Source of the DNA: Chitinophagaceae bacterium
GTDB lineage: Bacteria > Bacteroidota > Bacteroidia > Chitinophagales > UBA10324
Direction of reading: 5' to 3'
NCBI GenBank assembly: GCA_023251195.1
Contig: JAHEZG010000236.1
Span: 1 to 6,320, forward strand
Length of the DNA stretch: 6,320 nt
Shown here piece after piece: positions 1 to 6,320 of this stretch (positions within the stretch are counted from its first letter, which is position 1; every line of letters begins with the position of its first letter). A program made the translations under genes and the position numbers. Under the pieces are notes generated by a model. The model was given only the letters and a program-made list of their open reading frames with translations, did no database searches and had not been told where the DNA came from.

Positions 1-1642
1 CTGGGGAATTTCACCAGAACATGCACCAGATGTTCTTTATTGTGTAGCTACAAATTGTGTGACTATTTATGCTCCTCTTTCAATTGAGGCTGGTATAATT
101 GGAACTGACGCTACTGTTTGTCAGGGTATTTCTTGTGATGGAGCTGCAAACCTTACTGCCTCCGGTGGAACTTTACCTTATGCTTTTGCATGGAGTAACG
201 GAGCTACTACAGAGGATTTAAGTGGAATTTGCTCAGGAGCATACTCTGTTATTATAACAGATGCAAACGGTTGTACTCAAACGACAAATGTTACAATTTC
301 ATGTACACCTCCTCCGCCTCCACCTTGTAATATGACATTGCAAAGAGTACCAACCAACAGTGGTTGTTTTGGAAGCTGTACAGGATCAATTAACCTCACC
401 GTTTTAAATGCAACTGCTCCGTATAATTTCTCTTGGTCAAATGGCGCTACATCTGAGGATGTTAGCGGACTTTGTGCAGGAACTTATACAGTAACTGTTA
501 CTGATTTCTACGGTTGCACTAATACTTCATCTGCTACAATTACTCAGAATTCTGAAATTGTTGCAACGGCAATTGAAACCAATACTTCTTGCTCAAATCA
601 GTGCTGCAATGGAGCAGCAACTGTTACTGTAACAGGAGGAATTGCACCTTACACTTATCATTGGTCAAACGGTTCAACTTGTATTTCAATTTCAGGATTG
701 TGTACAGGAACCTATTGCGTAACTGTAACCGACAATGCAGGCTGTACAGATGCATCTTGTGTTGTGGTTAGTTGCCCTCCTCCTCCAGGATGTGATGGTT
801 TCACCACATTCACTCAAGGTGGATGGGGAGCTGTTCCAAATGGTAATAACCCAGGAGTTTACTTGCATGCAAACTTTGCTTCTGCATTCCCAACTGGTTT
901 AACTGTAGGTGGAACAAGTTGCTCAGGTAGCCATTGGTTGAAATTAACAACTGCACAAGCTGTAACTGATTTTGTTCCATCAGGTGGAACTCCTACTAAG
1001 TTATTGCAAAACTGGACAAATCCGGGTGGAGCGTTAAATAACACATTGGCTGGTCAGGTTGTTGCTGCTGCACTAAGTATCGGTTTCGATAATTGGGATC
1101 CAAATTTCAGCTCAAATACTATTCATTTGAAAGACCTGTATTATGCTACTGGAACTTTTGCAGGATGGACAGTTCAGCAAGTATTCAATGAAGCAAATAA
1201 GAAGTTAAGCGGTTGCTTTAGTTCTTATTCTTATTCTCAATTGAATAATGCATTGGATATGTTCAACCAGAATTATGATAACGGAACTGTTAATTTAGGA
1301 TACTTAACTTGTTCTGATAATTTAGGTAAAATGGAAGACGAAGGAGATGGATCTACCACGCTTAAAGTTTCAACCAAGATTGGTTTAAACATGAGTGTTT
1401 ATCCAAATCCATTTAGTTCATCAACTGCAATTGAATTTGTTTCTTCAGAAGACTTAACAGGAACTGTTGAAGTTTTCAATGTAACAGGTGTTAAAATTGC
1501 TGAGTTGTTTAAAGGCGAAATTATTGCCGGACAGAAATACAGTGTAAGCTTTAATGCTGAAATGTTAGCTGCCGGAATGTATTTGTGCCGTTTGTCAACT
1601 AACAATGGATCATCAGTTCAAAACATCGTGAAGATTCAGTAA
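1..1642 (+). CDS. Secreted/surface protein with SprB repeats and T9SS type A sorting domain (5' partial)
   Basis: The reading frame is open to the left edge: codons from base 2 read WGISPEHAPDVLYCVATNCV with no stop. The GTG at 59 is therefore an internal Val codon, not the start, and 546 residues are visible. Counting from that Val as residue 1, there are three SprB-type repeats (about 21-81, 103-163, 178-238), each with a WSNG core and a G(T/A)Y-V-(T/I)D-GC ending. Pro-rich linkers follow repeats 1 and 3 (P84-89, P240-243). Next come a TQGGWG module (about 248-418) and a C-terminal sorting domain (about 446-527) with SVYPNPF, a central FNVTG and a GMYLCRLS strand. In the known family such tails send proteins through the type IX secretion system to the cell surface or medium, and SprB repeats occur in adhesins and other large surface proteins. 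The substrate or partner is unknown. The N-terminus, presumably with a signal peptide, lies outside the window. The gene ends in a strong terminator and seems to be the last of its unit. Confidence 0.9.
   Translation, partial: WGISPEHAPDVLYCVATNCVTIYAPLSIEAGIIGTDATVCQGISCDGAANLTASGGTLPYAFAWSNGATTEDLSGICSGAYSVIITDANGCTQTTNVTISCTPPPPPPCNMTLQRVPTNSGCFGSCTGSINLTVLNATAPYNFSWSNGATSEDVSGLCAGTYTVTVTDFYGCTNTSSATITQNSEIVATAIETNTSCSNQCCNGAATVTVTGGIAPYTYHWSNGSTCISISGLCTGTYCVTVTDNAGCTDASCVVVSCPPPPGCDGFTTFTQGGWGAVPNGNNPGVYLHANFASAFPTGLTVGGTSCSGSHWLKLTTAQAVTDFVPSGGTPTKLLQNWTNPGGALNNTLAGQVVAAALSIGFDNWDPNFSSNTIHLKDLYYATGTFAGWTVQQVFNEANKKLSGCFSSYSYSQLNNALDMFNQNYDNGTVNLGYLTCSDNLGKMEDEGDGSTTLKVSTKIGLNMSVYPNPFSSSTAIEFVSSEDLTGTVEVFNVTGVKIAELFKGEIIAGQKYSVSFNAEMLAAGMYLCRLSTNNGSSVQNIVKIQ
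119..772 (+). repeat. Three SprB-type protein repeats (coding tandem repeats)
   Basis: Three homologous units of about 61 codons lie at 119-301, 365-547 and 590-772. Each has a Cys-x(3-4)-Cys start, a Thr/Val-rich strand, an APY/LPY turn, WSNG, a Ser-Gly-(L/I)-Cys turn and a TD-x(2)-GC end. Four cysteines recur at nearly constant spacing (for example residues 21, 26, 58 and 72 in the first unit). The units are clearly related at protein level but have diverged at DNA level, so this is an old duplication rather than a recent slippage array. The first spacer encodes six prolines (308-325). The repeats probably form Ig-like beta domains in an extracellular stalk; that is inference from the family. 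Confidence 0.8.
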
Positions 1643-1667
1643 GCATTTATTTCAAACCAAAACCAAG

Positions 1668-1707
1668 GAGGCTGTCTCATAACAAATGAGACAGCCTCTT
1701 TTTTTTT
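1668..1707 (+). terminator. Rho-independent terminator of the T9SS protein gene
   Basis: A perfect 13-bp inverted repeat (GAGGCTGTCTCAT, 1668-1680, and its complement at 1686-1698) encloses a 5-nt loop AACAA. Nine T residues follow directly (1699-1707). The hairpin begins 26 bases after the stop codon. A stem this long with such a T-tract is a textbook intrinsic terminator. It separates the upstream gene from the AsmA-kinase unit, which must then have its own promoter in the following spacer. Confidence 0.95.
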
Positions 1708-2161
1708 ATAACAATTTACTGTTTTTTTAAAATCTGTTTCTGCTTCCCCGTACTATTTGTTGCGATTCATATTTATTCCATTTCGCCGGAAAATTTTATT
1801 TACAGAACCCAATTTCTGTTTTACTTTTTTTGCTTTTTTCTTTCAACACCACATTTCTTCTAATGACAAAGACAATTAGAATAAATGATTTGACTAATGG
1901 TGTTTAAAAATCGCCTTGAATTTTCTTTCAGCCTTGCAGCATTTTTCCCTGCAGAATTCTTTTATAGAAAATTTTTATAAATCTTATTTTACTTTTCTCT
2001 TCAACCTCAGCCAATAATCGATATGATTTTTATTGCCTTGGTAATTTTGCTTAGTCAATATTTTTTCAATAATAAACAAGACATGGCACCCGCTATTCGT
2101 TAATTGTATAATATCTCCAATAGAATTTACTTTTTTCCGTTAGCTACTTTAGCCCTCAAGC
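1708..2161. other. Gene-free AT-rich spacer, probable promoter region of the AsmA-kinase unit
   Basis: No convincing coding frame is present on either strand, and no tRNA or other RNA gene is recognisable. The stretch is rich in T-runs. It must contain the promoter for the downstream operon, since a strong terminator stands before it. The best match to the Bacteroidota -7 consensus TAnnTTTG is TAATTTTG at 2042-2049, but no TTG/TTTG element lies at the expected distance upstream, so I do not call it as a promoter. A TATAAT string at 2107-2112 resembles an E. coli -10 box, which is not the usual signal in this phylum. Small inverted repeats (TGCAG/CTGCA at 1935-1953; TTTATA/TATAAA around 1961-1981) are too short to interpret. 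Confidence 0.5.
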
Positions 2162-4867
2162 ATGAATGAACAAAAAATCCAGAAAAAAAAATGGAGTTTG
2201 CTTTTAAAAATTTTAAAAGTAACGGGTGCATTTATTCTTTTGTTGGTTATTATCGGAATTGCAATCAGTTTAATATTCGGAAATGATATAAAACAATTAG
2301 TGGTTAAACAGATAAATAAACAATTGGCGGTGGAAGTAAAAGTGCTGGGCGATATTGATTTTTCGGTACTTAAAAATTTTCCGTTTGCATCAGTTACTTT
2401 TAACAAAGTAGAAATAAAAGAAAGTTACAAAGGCAGCAATTCAAATTTATTAGAATCGGAAAAAATTTCGTTGTTGTTTAACATCCTTGATTTGTGGAGA
2501 GGAAATTATACTCTGCAAAAAATTATTATCGGCAAGGGAAAATTAAATGTAATGATCAATGAAAACGGCGAAGGCAATTATTTTATTTTTAAATCAATTG
2601 CAGATACTGCCTCTGACGAACTAACAGTAAAAATTGATAAGATTCAACTAAACGATCTGGAAACAAAGTTTGTTGACGATGAGCTTCAGCAGCTTTATGA
2701 ATTTCAAATTCACGATGGAAATATCAGTGGAGCGTTCGGGACTTCTCTTTTAAAATTAAATTTAAAATCGTCGTTGCTTTGCAAACATTTATATGTTTCG
2801 TCGGAAGATTATTTGCAAAACAAAGAAGTAAAAATCAAGACCGAACTGAATTTAAATTTGAGTGAAACAGAATACAATTTTTCCAACACTCAAATTGAGA
2901 TTGAGAATTTTTCATTCAGTGCATCAGGTCAGATAAAACAAAAAAAGAACTCCACTTTTATTGATCTTACTTTCATTGGAAATCAAATTGGAATTGAATC
3001 GTTCGCCGGAATATTACCACAGCAATATTCAAACTATTTGAAAGAATTTAATACAAATGGAAAATTGATTTTGAATGGGCGTATTAAGGGCGCTTATTCA
3101 GCCAAGATGAACCCGGATATCAGTTTTTCATTTTCAGTAAAAAATGCAAGCATTAGCAATAATAACATTGATGCAAAATTTGAAAATGTAAATTTTAATG
3201 CAATTTATTCGAACGGAGTAAATAGAAATTTAAGTACCAGTAAAATAAATTTAAAAAATGCAACAGCATCCATTAACGGGAAGCCAATAAGCTTCAATAT
3301 GGAATTGCGGAATTTTAAAAAACCTTACCTCGATTTGCAATTAAATACGGTGATTAACCTTTCAGAAATTTATCCGCTTTTTAAAATTCCGGAATTAAAA
3401 AATGCATCGGGCGAACTGCGGTTAACAAAATGTTTTTATTCAGGTCCGGTTAGCCAGCTAACAACATCACCCGATTTTAATTCCATTAAATCAGGTGGTG
3501 AAATAAGTCTTACTGACGGAAAAATGAATTACAATGGAACTGCATTTGAATCCATCAACGCTTCGCTCTTGTTACAAAACGGAAATCTTGTTATTGAAAA
3601 TTTTACTGCACAAACTACTTCTTCTGATTTTTCAATCAATGGTAATTGCACTAACCTTCTCCCCTATTTATTTAATAATTCTATTTCAAATAAATCAACA
3701 TTGAAAGTCGGAACTAATTTAATAGTTTTTTCAAAAAACATTGATGCCAATGAGTTGAACGAAAATCACACTTCCGAACAAACCGGGCAGGCTGGTTCAA
3801 CAGCCATTGCCTCATTGCTTGAAATTGTAACCGGCAATGTAAAATTCAGCATCGGGCATTTTAAATACGATCGGTTTAGAGCAACTGATTTCAAAGGAAC
3901 TTTAGTGTGCACAGGCAATCAGGTTTTTTTTAATAACATAACTATGAATGCTGAAAAAGGAAATGCAATTATTAATGCACAACTGAATTATTCGGATTGG
4001 AATCATACCCTTTTAGATGGGACTTTTAAAGGAAACAACATAGACATCAATCAGTTATTTTATGAATTTAACAGTTGGGGACAAACCGAAATAACTGATA
4101 AAAACCTGAAGGGAAATCTGACCACCAATCTTGTATTGAAAGCCGGTTGGAATAAAAATGATTTTGATTATAATCAACTTGTGGTGGTGGCTGATGTAAC
4201 AATTGACAAAGGTGAGTTGAATAATTTTGAGCCAATGAAATCGCTTTCTGCCTTTGTTAAAATTTCAGAATTGGAAAACATACGCTTCACCCAATTAAAA
4301 AACCAAATTGAAATACGAAACAGCACAATCAATATTCCTACAATGAATATTTTCACCAACGCCATAAATCTTGAATTATCAGGATCACATACTTTTGAAA
4401 ACATAATTGATTACCGCATTAAATTAAATCTGCTGCAATTGCTTTCGAATAAATTCAAATCAAAAAATAATTTCGATCCGGAAGCTGTTGAACAAAGCGA
4501 TGACGGACTATTGTTTTTATTTATTACCATGAAGGGGCCGGCCTCTGACCCAATAATTAAATACGATAAGAAATCAGTTAAACAAAAAATAAAACAGGAT
4601 GTGCAGATTGAAAAACAAAATTTAAAAACTATTTTACAACAGGAATTTAACAGCCAGCAAAATCAGCAGCAACAAATTAAAGATTGGAAGGCGCCGGAAG
4701 AATACGAAACAATGACATTTGAAGACACTACTCAATTAGAAGAAATTAATTTCTCGACACAGGATAACGCGGACGAAACCGAAGAATCGGTAACCAAACA
4801 AAAACAGAAAGAAGCATTCGATCAGTTTAAAAAGTCACTGCAAAAAAAACAAGGAACGCCAAAATGA
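2162..4867 (+). CDS. AsmA-family inner-membrane protein, 901 residues
   Basis: The start at 2162 is well supported: an in-frame TAG lies at 2150-2152 and no other in-frame start codon lies between. There is no Shine-Dalgarno sequence, as is usual in this phylum. Residues 1-10 are Lys-rich, then a hydrophobic segment (about 14-39, with LLLVIIGIAISLIF) anchors the protein in the inner membrane. The following stretch, with VKVLGDIDFSVLKNFPFASV near 58-78, is the typical AsmA start, in which the protein projects into the periplasm. A long beta-rich body with alternating polar and hydrophobic strands follows. An AsmA-like C-terminal region (about 645-770) includes DKGELNNFEPMKSLSAFV and NIRFTQLKNQIEIRNSTI. 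The last 130 or so residues are charged and Gln-rich. AsmA-family proteins act in outer-membrane homeostasis, and larger relatives (TamB, YhdP) are linked to lipid transport between membranes. The exact role here is unknown. The stop codon overlaps the start of the kinase gene. Confidence 0.85.
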   Translation: MNEQKIQKKKWSLLLKILKVTGAFILLLVIIGIAISLIFGNDIKQLVVKQINKQLAVEVKVLGDIDFSVLKNFPFASVTFNKVEIKESYKGSNSNLLESEKISLLFNILDLWRGNYTLQKIIIGKGKLNVMINENGEGNYFIFKSIADTASDELTVKIDKIQLNDLETKFVDDELQQLYEFQIHDGNISGAFGTSLLKLNLKSSLLCKHLYVSSEDYLQNKEVKIKTELNLNLSETEYNFSNTQIEIENFSFSASGQIKQKKNSTFIDLTFIGNQIGIESFAGILPQQYSNYLKEFNTNGKLILNGRIKGAYSAKMNPDISFSFSVKNASISNNNIDAKFENVNFNAIYSNGVNRNLSTSKINLKNATASINGKPISFNMELRNFKKPYLDLQLNTVINLSEIYPLFKIPELKNASGELRLTKCFYSGPVSQLTTSPDFNSIKSGGEISLTDGKMNYNGTAFESINASLLLQNGNLVIENFTAQTTSSDFSINGNCTNLLPYLFNNSISNKSTLKVGTNLIVFSKNIDANELNENHTSEQTGQAGSTAIASLLEIVTGNVKFSIGHFKYDRFRATDFKGTLVCTGNQVFFNNITMNAEKGNAIINAQLNYSDWNHTLLDGTFKGNNIDINQLFYEFNSWGQTEITDKNLKGNLTTNLVLKAGWNKNDFDYNQLVVVADVTIDKGELNNFEPMKSLSAFVKISELENIRFTQLKNQIEIRNSTINIPTMNIFTNAINLELSGSHTFENIIDYRIKLNLLQLLSNKFKSKNNFDPEAVEQSDDGLLFLFITMKGPASDPIIKYDKKSVKQKIKQDVQIEKQNLKTILQQEFNSQQNQQQQIKDWKAPEEYETMTFEDTTQLEEINFSTQDNADETEESVTKQKQKEAFDQFKKSLQKKQGTPK

Positions 4868-5202
4868 ATTTATACAGGCAAACACAATATTGGAAAATTT
4901 TATTGATTGGCTTGCTTACCTTAATTGTAATCGCTACCATTTTATATTCTAATTACCTGGCAGAAAAATTGGCCGGCGAAGAACGAAAAAAAATAGAACT
5001 CATTGCCAATGTTTACAAAAAACTAAACAGTGCTTCTGACAATTTGGATATCAGTTTCATGTTTGAAATTATCAGTAGTAACACAACTGTTCCATTGATA
5101 TTAACCGATGAGAAAGGAAATATTATTGGCTTTAAAAATATTGATTCGTTAAGAGCTCAAAACGACAAAAGAAAAAGAGCCCATACAAATTGTTTACTCT
5201 GA
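4864..5202 (+). CDS. N-terminal sensor fragment of the split histidine kinase
   Basis: This 112-residue frame starts at the ATG that shares four bases with the preceding stop, which favours translational coupling. It contains TM1 (about 11-29, ILLIGLLTLIVIATIL) and most of the extracytoplasmic sensor region (SDNLDISFMFEIISSNTTVP, then LILTDEKGNIIGFKNID). Only about the first 101 residues fit the kinase family. The last ten (RKRAHTNCLL) are read in the wrong frame after the break. If expressed as is, it would be a membrane-anchored sensor stub with no second membrane segment and no kinase domain. Confidence 0.6.
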   Translation: MNLYRQTQYWKILLIGLLTLIVIATILYSNYLAEKLAGEERKKIELIANVYKKLNSASDNLDISFMFEIISSNTTVPLILTDEKGNIIGFKNIDSLRAQNDKRKRAHTNCLL

Positions 5203-5362
5203 AAATTCAAAAAACTTTATTTATTACAACGACTCATATCTGCTGCAACAATTAATTTATTTTCCCTATATCCAATCATCCATCATTGTCATTTTTTTAA
5301 TCATCGCTTACTTTGCTTTCAGTAGTTCAAGGCGGGCTGAACAAAACCGAGTTTGGGTTGGC

Positions 5363-6001
5363 ATGGCAAAGGAAACCGCACATCAACTCGGAACTCCGCT
5401 TTCATCACTCAGTGCCTGGGGCGATTACCTTGACAACATTCTCCCTGAAAATATCAAAGAAAAATTTTTACCTGAATTATCCAAGGATATTCAACGGCTT
5501 GAAACCATAACAAACCGGTTCAGCAAAATTGGTAGTCAGCCAGTGTTAACCGAGGAAAATTTATATACTGAAATTGAAACCATGGTGGATTACATTAAAC
5601 AACGGGCTAGCGGGAAAGTTGATTTTAACATACATCAATCTGAAGGTGCAAATATCCGCGCCTTAATTTCAGTACCGTTGTTTGGTTGGGTATTGGAAAA
5701 TCTTTTGAAGAATGCACTTGATGCAATGGACGGAAAAGGAAAAATTGATATTTACATCAGTGCCAATAATGTACACGCTATAGTAGATATTAAGGATACA
5801 GGTAAAGGAATTCACTCTTCAAAATTTAAAACAGTTTTTAAACCCGGGTACAGTACCAAGCAGCGCGGTTGGGGATTGGGCTTATCGCTCAGCAAACGAA
5901 TAATTGAAAATTACCTGAAAGGAAAATTATTTGTTAAAGAATCTGTAATTGGAAAAGGTTCAACCTTTCGAATTGTATTGGATGAAAAACGCAATGCCTG
6001 A
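5363..6001 (+). CDS. Catalytic fragment of the split kinase (HisKA + HATPase_c)
   Basis: The first ATG of the downstream frame falls just before the phospho-acceptor motif, so a protein made from here has 212 residues and no membrane segment. The H-box is KETAHQLGTPLSSL with His7 (codon 5381-5383). The N-box is ENLLKNALDAM (about 112-122), the G1 box is DIKDTGKGI (142-150), the F-box region is FKTVFKPGYSTK, and the G2 box is GWGLGLSLSKR (169-179). All residues expected for ATP binding and autophosphorylation appear present. The open frame itself extends back to 5153 without a start codon, so 5363 is only the first ATG, not the true gene start. It is more likely the 3' part of the broken kinase than an independent gene. 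Confidence 0.6.
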   Translation: MAKETAHQLGTPLSSLSAWGDYLDNILPENIKEKFLPELSKDIQRLETITNRFSKIGSQPVLTEENLYTEIETMVDYIKQRASGKVDFNIHQSEGANIRALISVPLFGWVLENLLKNALDAMDGKGKIDIYISANNVHAIVDIKDTGKGIHSSKFKTVFKPGYSTKQRGWGLGLSLSKRIIENYLKGKLFVKESVIGKGSTFRIVLDEKRNA

Positions 6002-6024
6002 TTTGAATTTCAGTTAGTACTGAT
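6002..6024. other. Short convergent spacer with a small hairpin
   Basis: Only 23 bases separate the stop codons of the convergent kinase and EVE genes. They hold a small inverted repeat, TCAGT-TAGT-ACTGA (6010-6023; 5-bp stem, 4-nt loop). On the plus strand a T-rich stretch follows (TTTACTTTTTAG). It could be a weak terminator for the kinase transcript, but the stem is short and chance cannot be excluded. Confidence 0.25.
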
Positions 6025-6320
6025 TTACTTTTTAGCTCCCATTTTTACTATCAATTCAAATTCAGGTTTAGTTAATGGCATTACCGATAATCTTCCGATT
6101 TTTATTAAACCAATATTGCATAATTCATTTTTTGTTTTCATCAGCGCGAGCGAAACCGGATTACTCAATTCCTTTTTTGCTTCCAATTCAATGGCCACCC
6201 AACCTTCATCTTGGGTGGTAGTATCCTGAAAAAATTCGCGGCTAACGATGGCAGAACCAACTACAGCTTTGTCATCGTTGCTGTGATAAAATAATACTTC
6301 ATCACCCTTTTTCATGGCTT
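6025..6320 (-). CDS. EVE-domain (PUA-like) protein, N-terminus cut by the window edge
   Basis: The 97 visible residues match the C-terminal two thirds of the EVE fold as I know it: AMKKGDEVLFYHS, an AVVGSAIV strand, DTTTQDEGWVAIEL, NPVSLALMK, then IGRLSVMPLTKPEFELIVKMG at the end. The ATG at 6313-6315 is probably an internal Met, since the codon before it (GCC, Ala) is still open and family members carry about 40 more residues, starting with a WLLKSEP-like segment, before this point. Stand-alone EVE proteins of about 135-140 residues are common in bacteria. The domain belongs to the PUA/YTH-like superfamily and is thought to bind nucleic acid, possibly modified bases; its cellular role is not settled. 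It reads toward the kinase gene and is unlikely to be part of the same unit. Confidence 0.85.
   Translation of the reverse strand, partial: AMKKGDEVLFYHSNDDKAVVGSAIVSREFFQDTTTQDEGWVAIELEAKKELSNPVSLALMKTKNELCNIGLIKIGRLSVMPLTKPEFELIVKMGAKK

Larger units (their letters stand above)
4864..6001 (+). pseudogene. Sensor histidine kinase gene split by one frameshift
   Basis: Two adjacent open frames, in frame 1 up to 5202 and in frame 2 from 5153 onward, together encode one membrane-bound histidine kinase. Frame 2 upstream of its first ATG still reads well: EPIQIVYSENSKNFIYYNDS, then a second membrane segment (about 5276-5326), then SSSRRAEQNRVWVGMAKETAHQLGT across the later ATG. The break must lie between 5153 (after a frame-2 TAA) and 5199 (before the frame-1 TGA), most likely at the A-runs 5167-5170 or 5172-5176, where one extra A would explain it. 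Removing one A gives a 378-residue protein: TM1 at about 11-29, an extracytoplasmic domain of about 108 residues with a PAS-like stretch (VPLILTDEKGNIIG), TM2 at about 138-156, no HAMP domain, then HisKA with His173 and HATPase_c. The start overlaps the AsmA stop (ATGA). No response regulator is in the window. It is either a true disrupted gene or a sequencing indel; everything else in it is well preserved. Confidence 0.85.

Noticed and set aside
859..1044. Minus-strand open frames at 859-1044, 1399-1605, 2149-2406 and 4174-4404, and a plus-strand frame at 589-771
   Set aside because: All lie inside strongly supported genes on the plus strand, show no domain or composition typical of a real protein, and are explained as antisense or out-of-frame shadows.
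2107..2112. TATAAT as a sigma-70 -10 box
   Set aside because: Bacteroidota primary sigma factors use TAnnTTTG at -7 and TTG/TTTG near -33. In such AT-rich DNA TATAAT occurs by chance, and there is no TTGACA 17 bases upstream.
5167..5177. A-rich slippery sequence as a dnaX-type programmed -1 frameshift
   Set aside because: The needed change is +1 (equal to -2), not -1, and the A-run (five A then G) is one short of the A-AAA-AAG heptamer.
5197..5202. CTC TGA at the end of the frame-1 kinase fragment, resembling a prfB-like +1 programmed frameshift site
   Set aside because: A +1 shift here would enter the correct frame, but the family-like residues EPIQIVY are already in frame 2 upstream of this point, so the frame change lies about 20-30 bases earlier. 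The site also differs from CTT TGA and has no Shine-Dalgarno-like element before it.
5313..5510. 65-residue plus-strand open frame overlapping the kinase
   Set aside because: It lies in a different frame from the well-conserved kinase residues and resembles no protein I know; it is a shadow frame.
1..6320. CRISPR array, insertion sequence, tRNA/rRNA or phage genes
   Set aside because: I saw no regularly spaced direct repeats outside the coding SprB units, no transposase or terminal inverted repeats, and no RNA gene signature.

Overview
The window looks like a chromosomal segment from a member of the Bacteroidota. The DNA is AT-rich, genes lack Shine-Dalgarno sequences, the first gene ends in a type IX secretion (T9SS) type A sorting domain after SprB-type repeats, and the histidine kinase belongs to a type I know from this phylum. 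Genus cannot be decided from the sequence.

Layout, left to right. (1) Bases 1-1642, plus strand: the 3' part of a large secreted or surface protein, open to the left edge. It has three Cys-rich SprB repeats, two proline linkers each bracketed by cysteines, a roughly 170-residue 'TQGGWG' module, and the T9SS sorting tail. A very clear intrinsic terminator follows (hairpin 1668-1698, then nine T). (2) Bases 1708-2161: about 450 bp with no gene that I can support. It is very AT-rich and holds one weak Bacteroidota-type -7 motif. (3) Bases 2162-4867, plus: a 901-residue AsmA-family protein, membrane-anchored at the N-terminus. (4) Bases 4864-6001, plus: an envelope-sensing histidine kinase that overlaps the AsmA gene by ATGA. 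It is split by one frameshift between 5153 and 5199, most likely at the A-runs at 5167-5176. All catalytic boxes are intact downstream. (5) Bases 6025-6320, minus: the C-terminal two thirds of an EVE-domain (PUA-like) protein, convergent with the kinase and cut by the right edge.

How the genes relate. The AsmA-family gene and the kinase form a translationally coupled pair, so the kinase may sense an envelope state linked to AsmA-type lipid or outer-membrane homeostasis. That link is inference from gene order only. The T9SS protein is a separate, terminated unit, and the EVE gene is an independent convergent unit. I see no mobile element, CRISPR array, tRNA or rRNA. The points most worth a second look are the broken kinase, the AsmA-kinase coupling, and the unnamed module plus cysteine pattern of the T9SS protein. 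I do not see clear evidence of a wholly new system.
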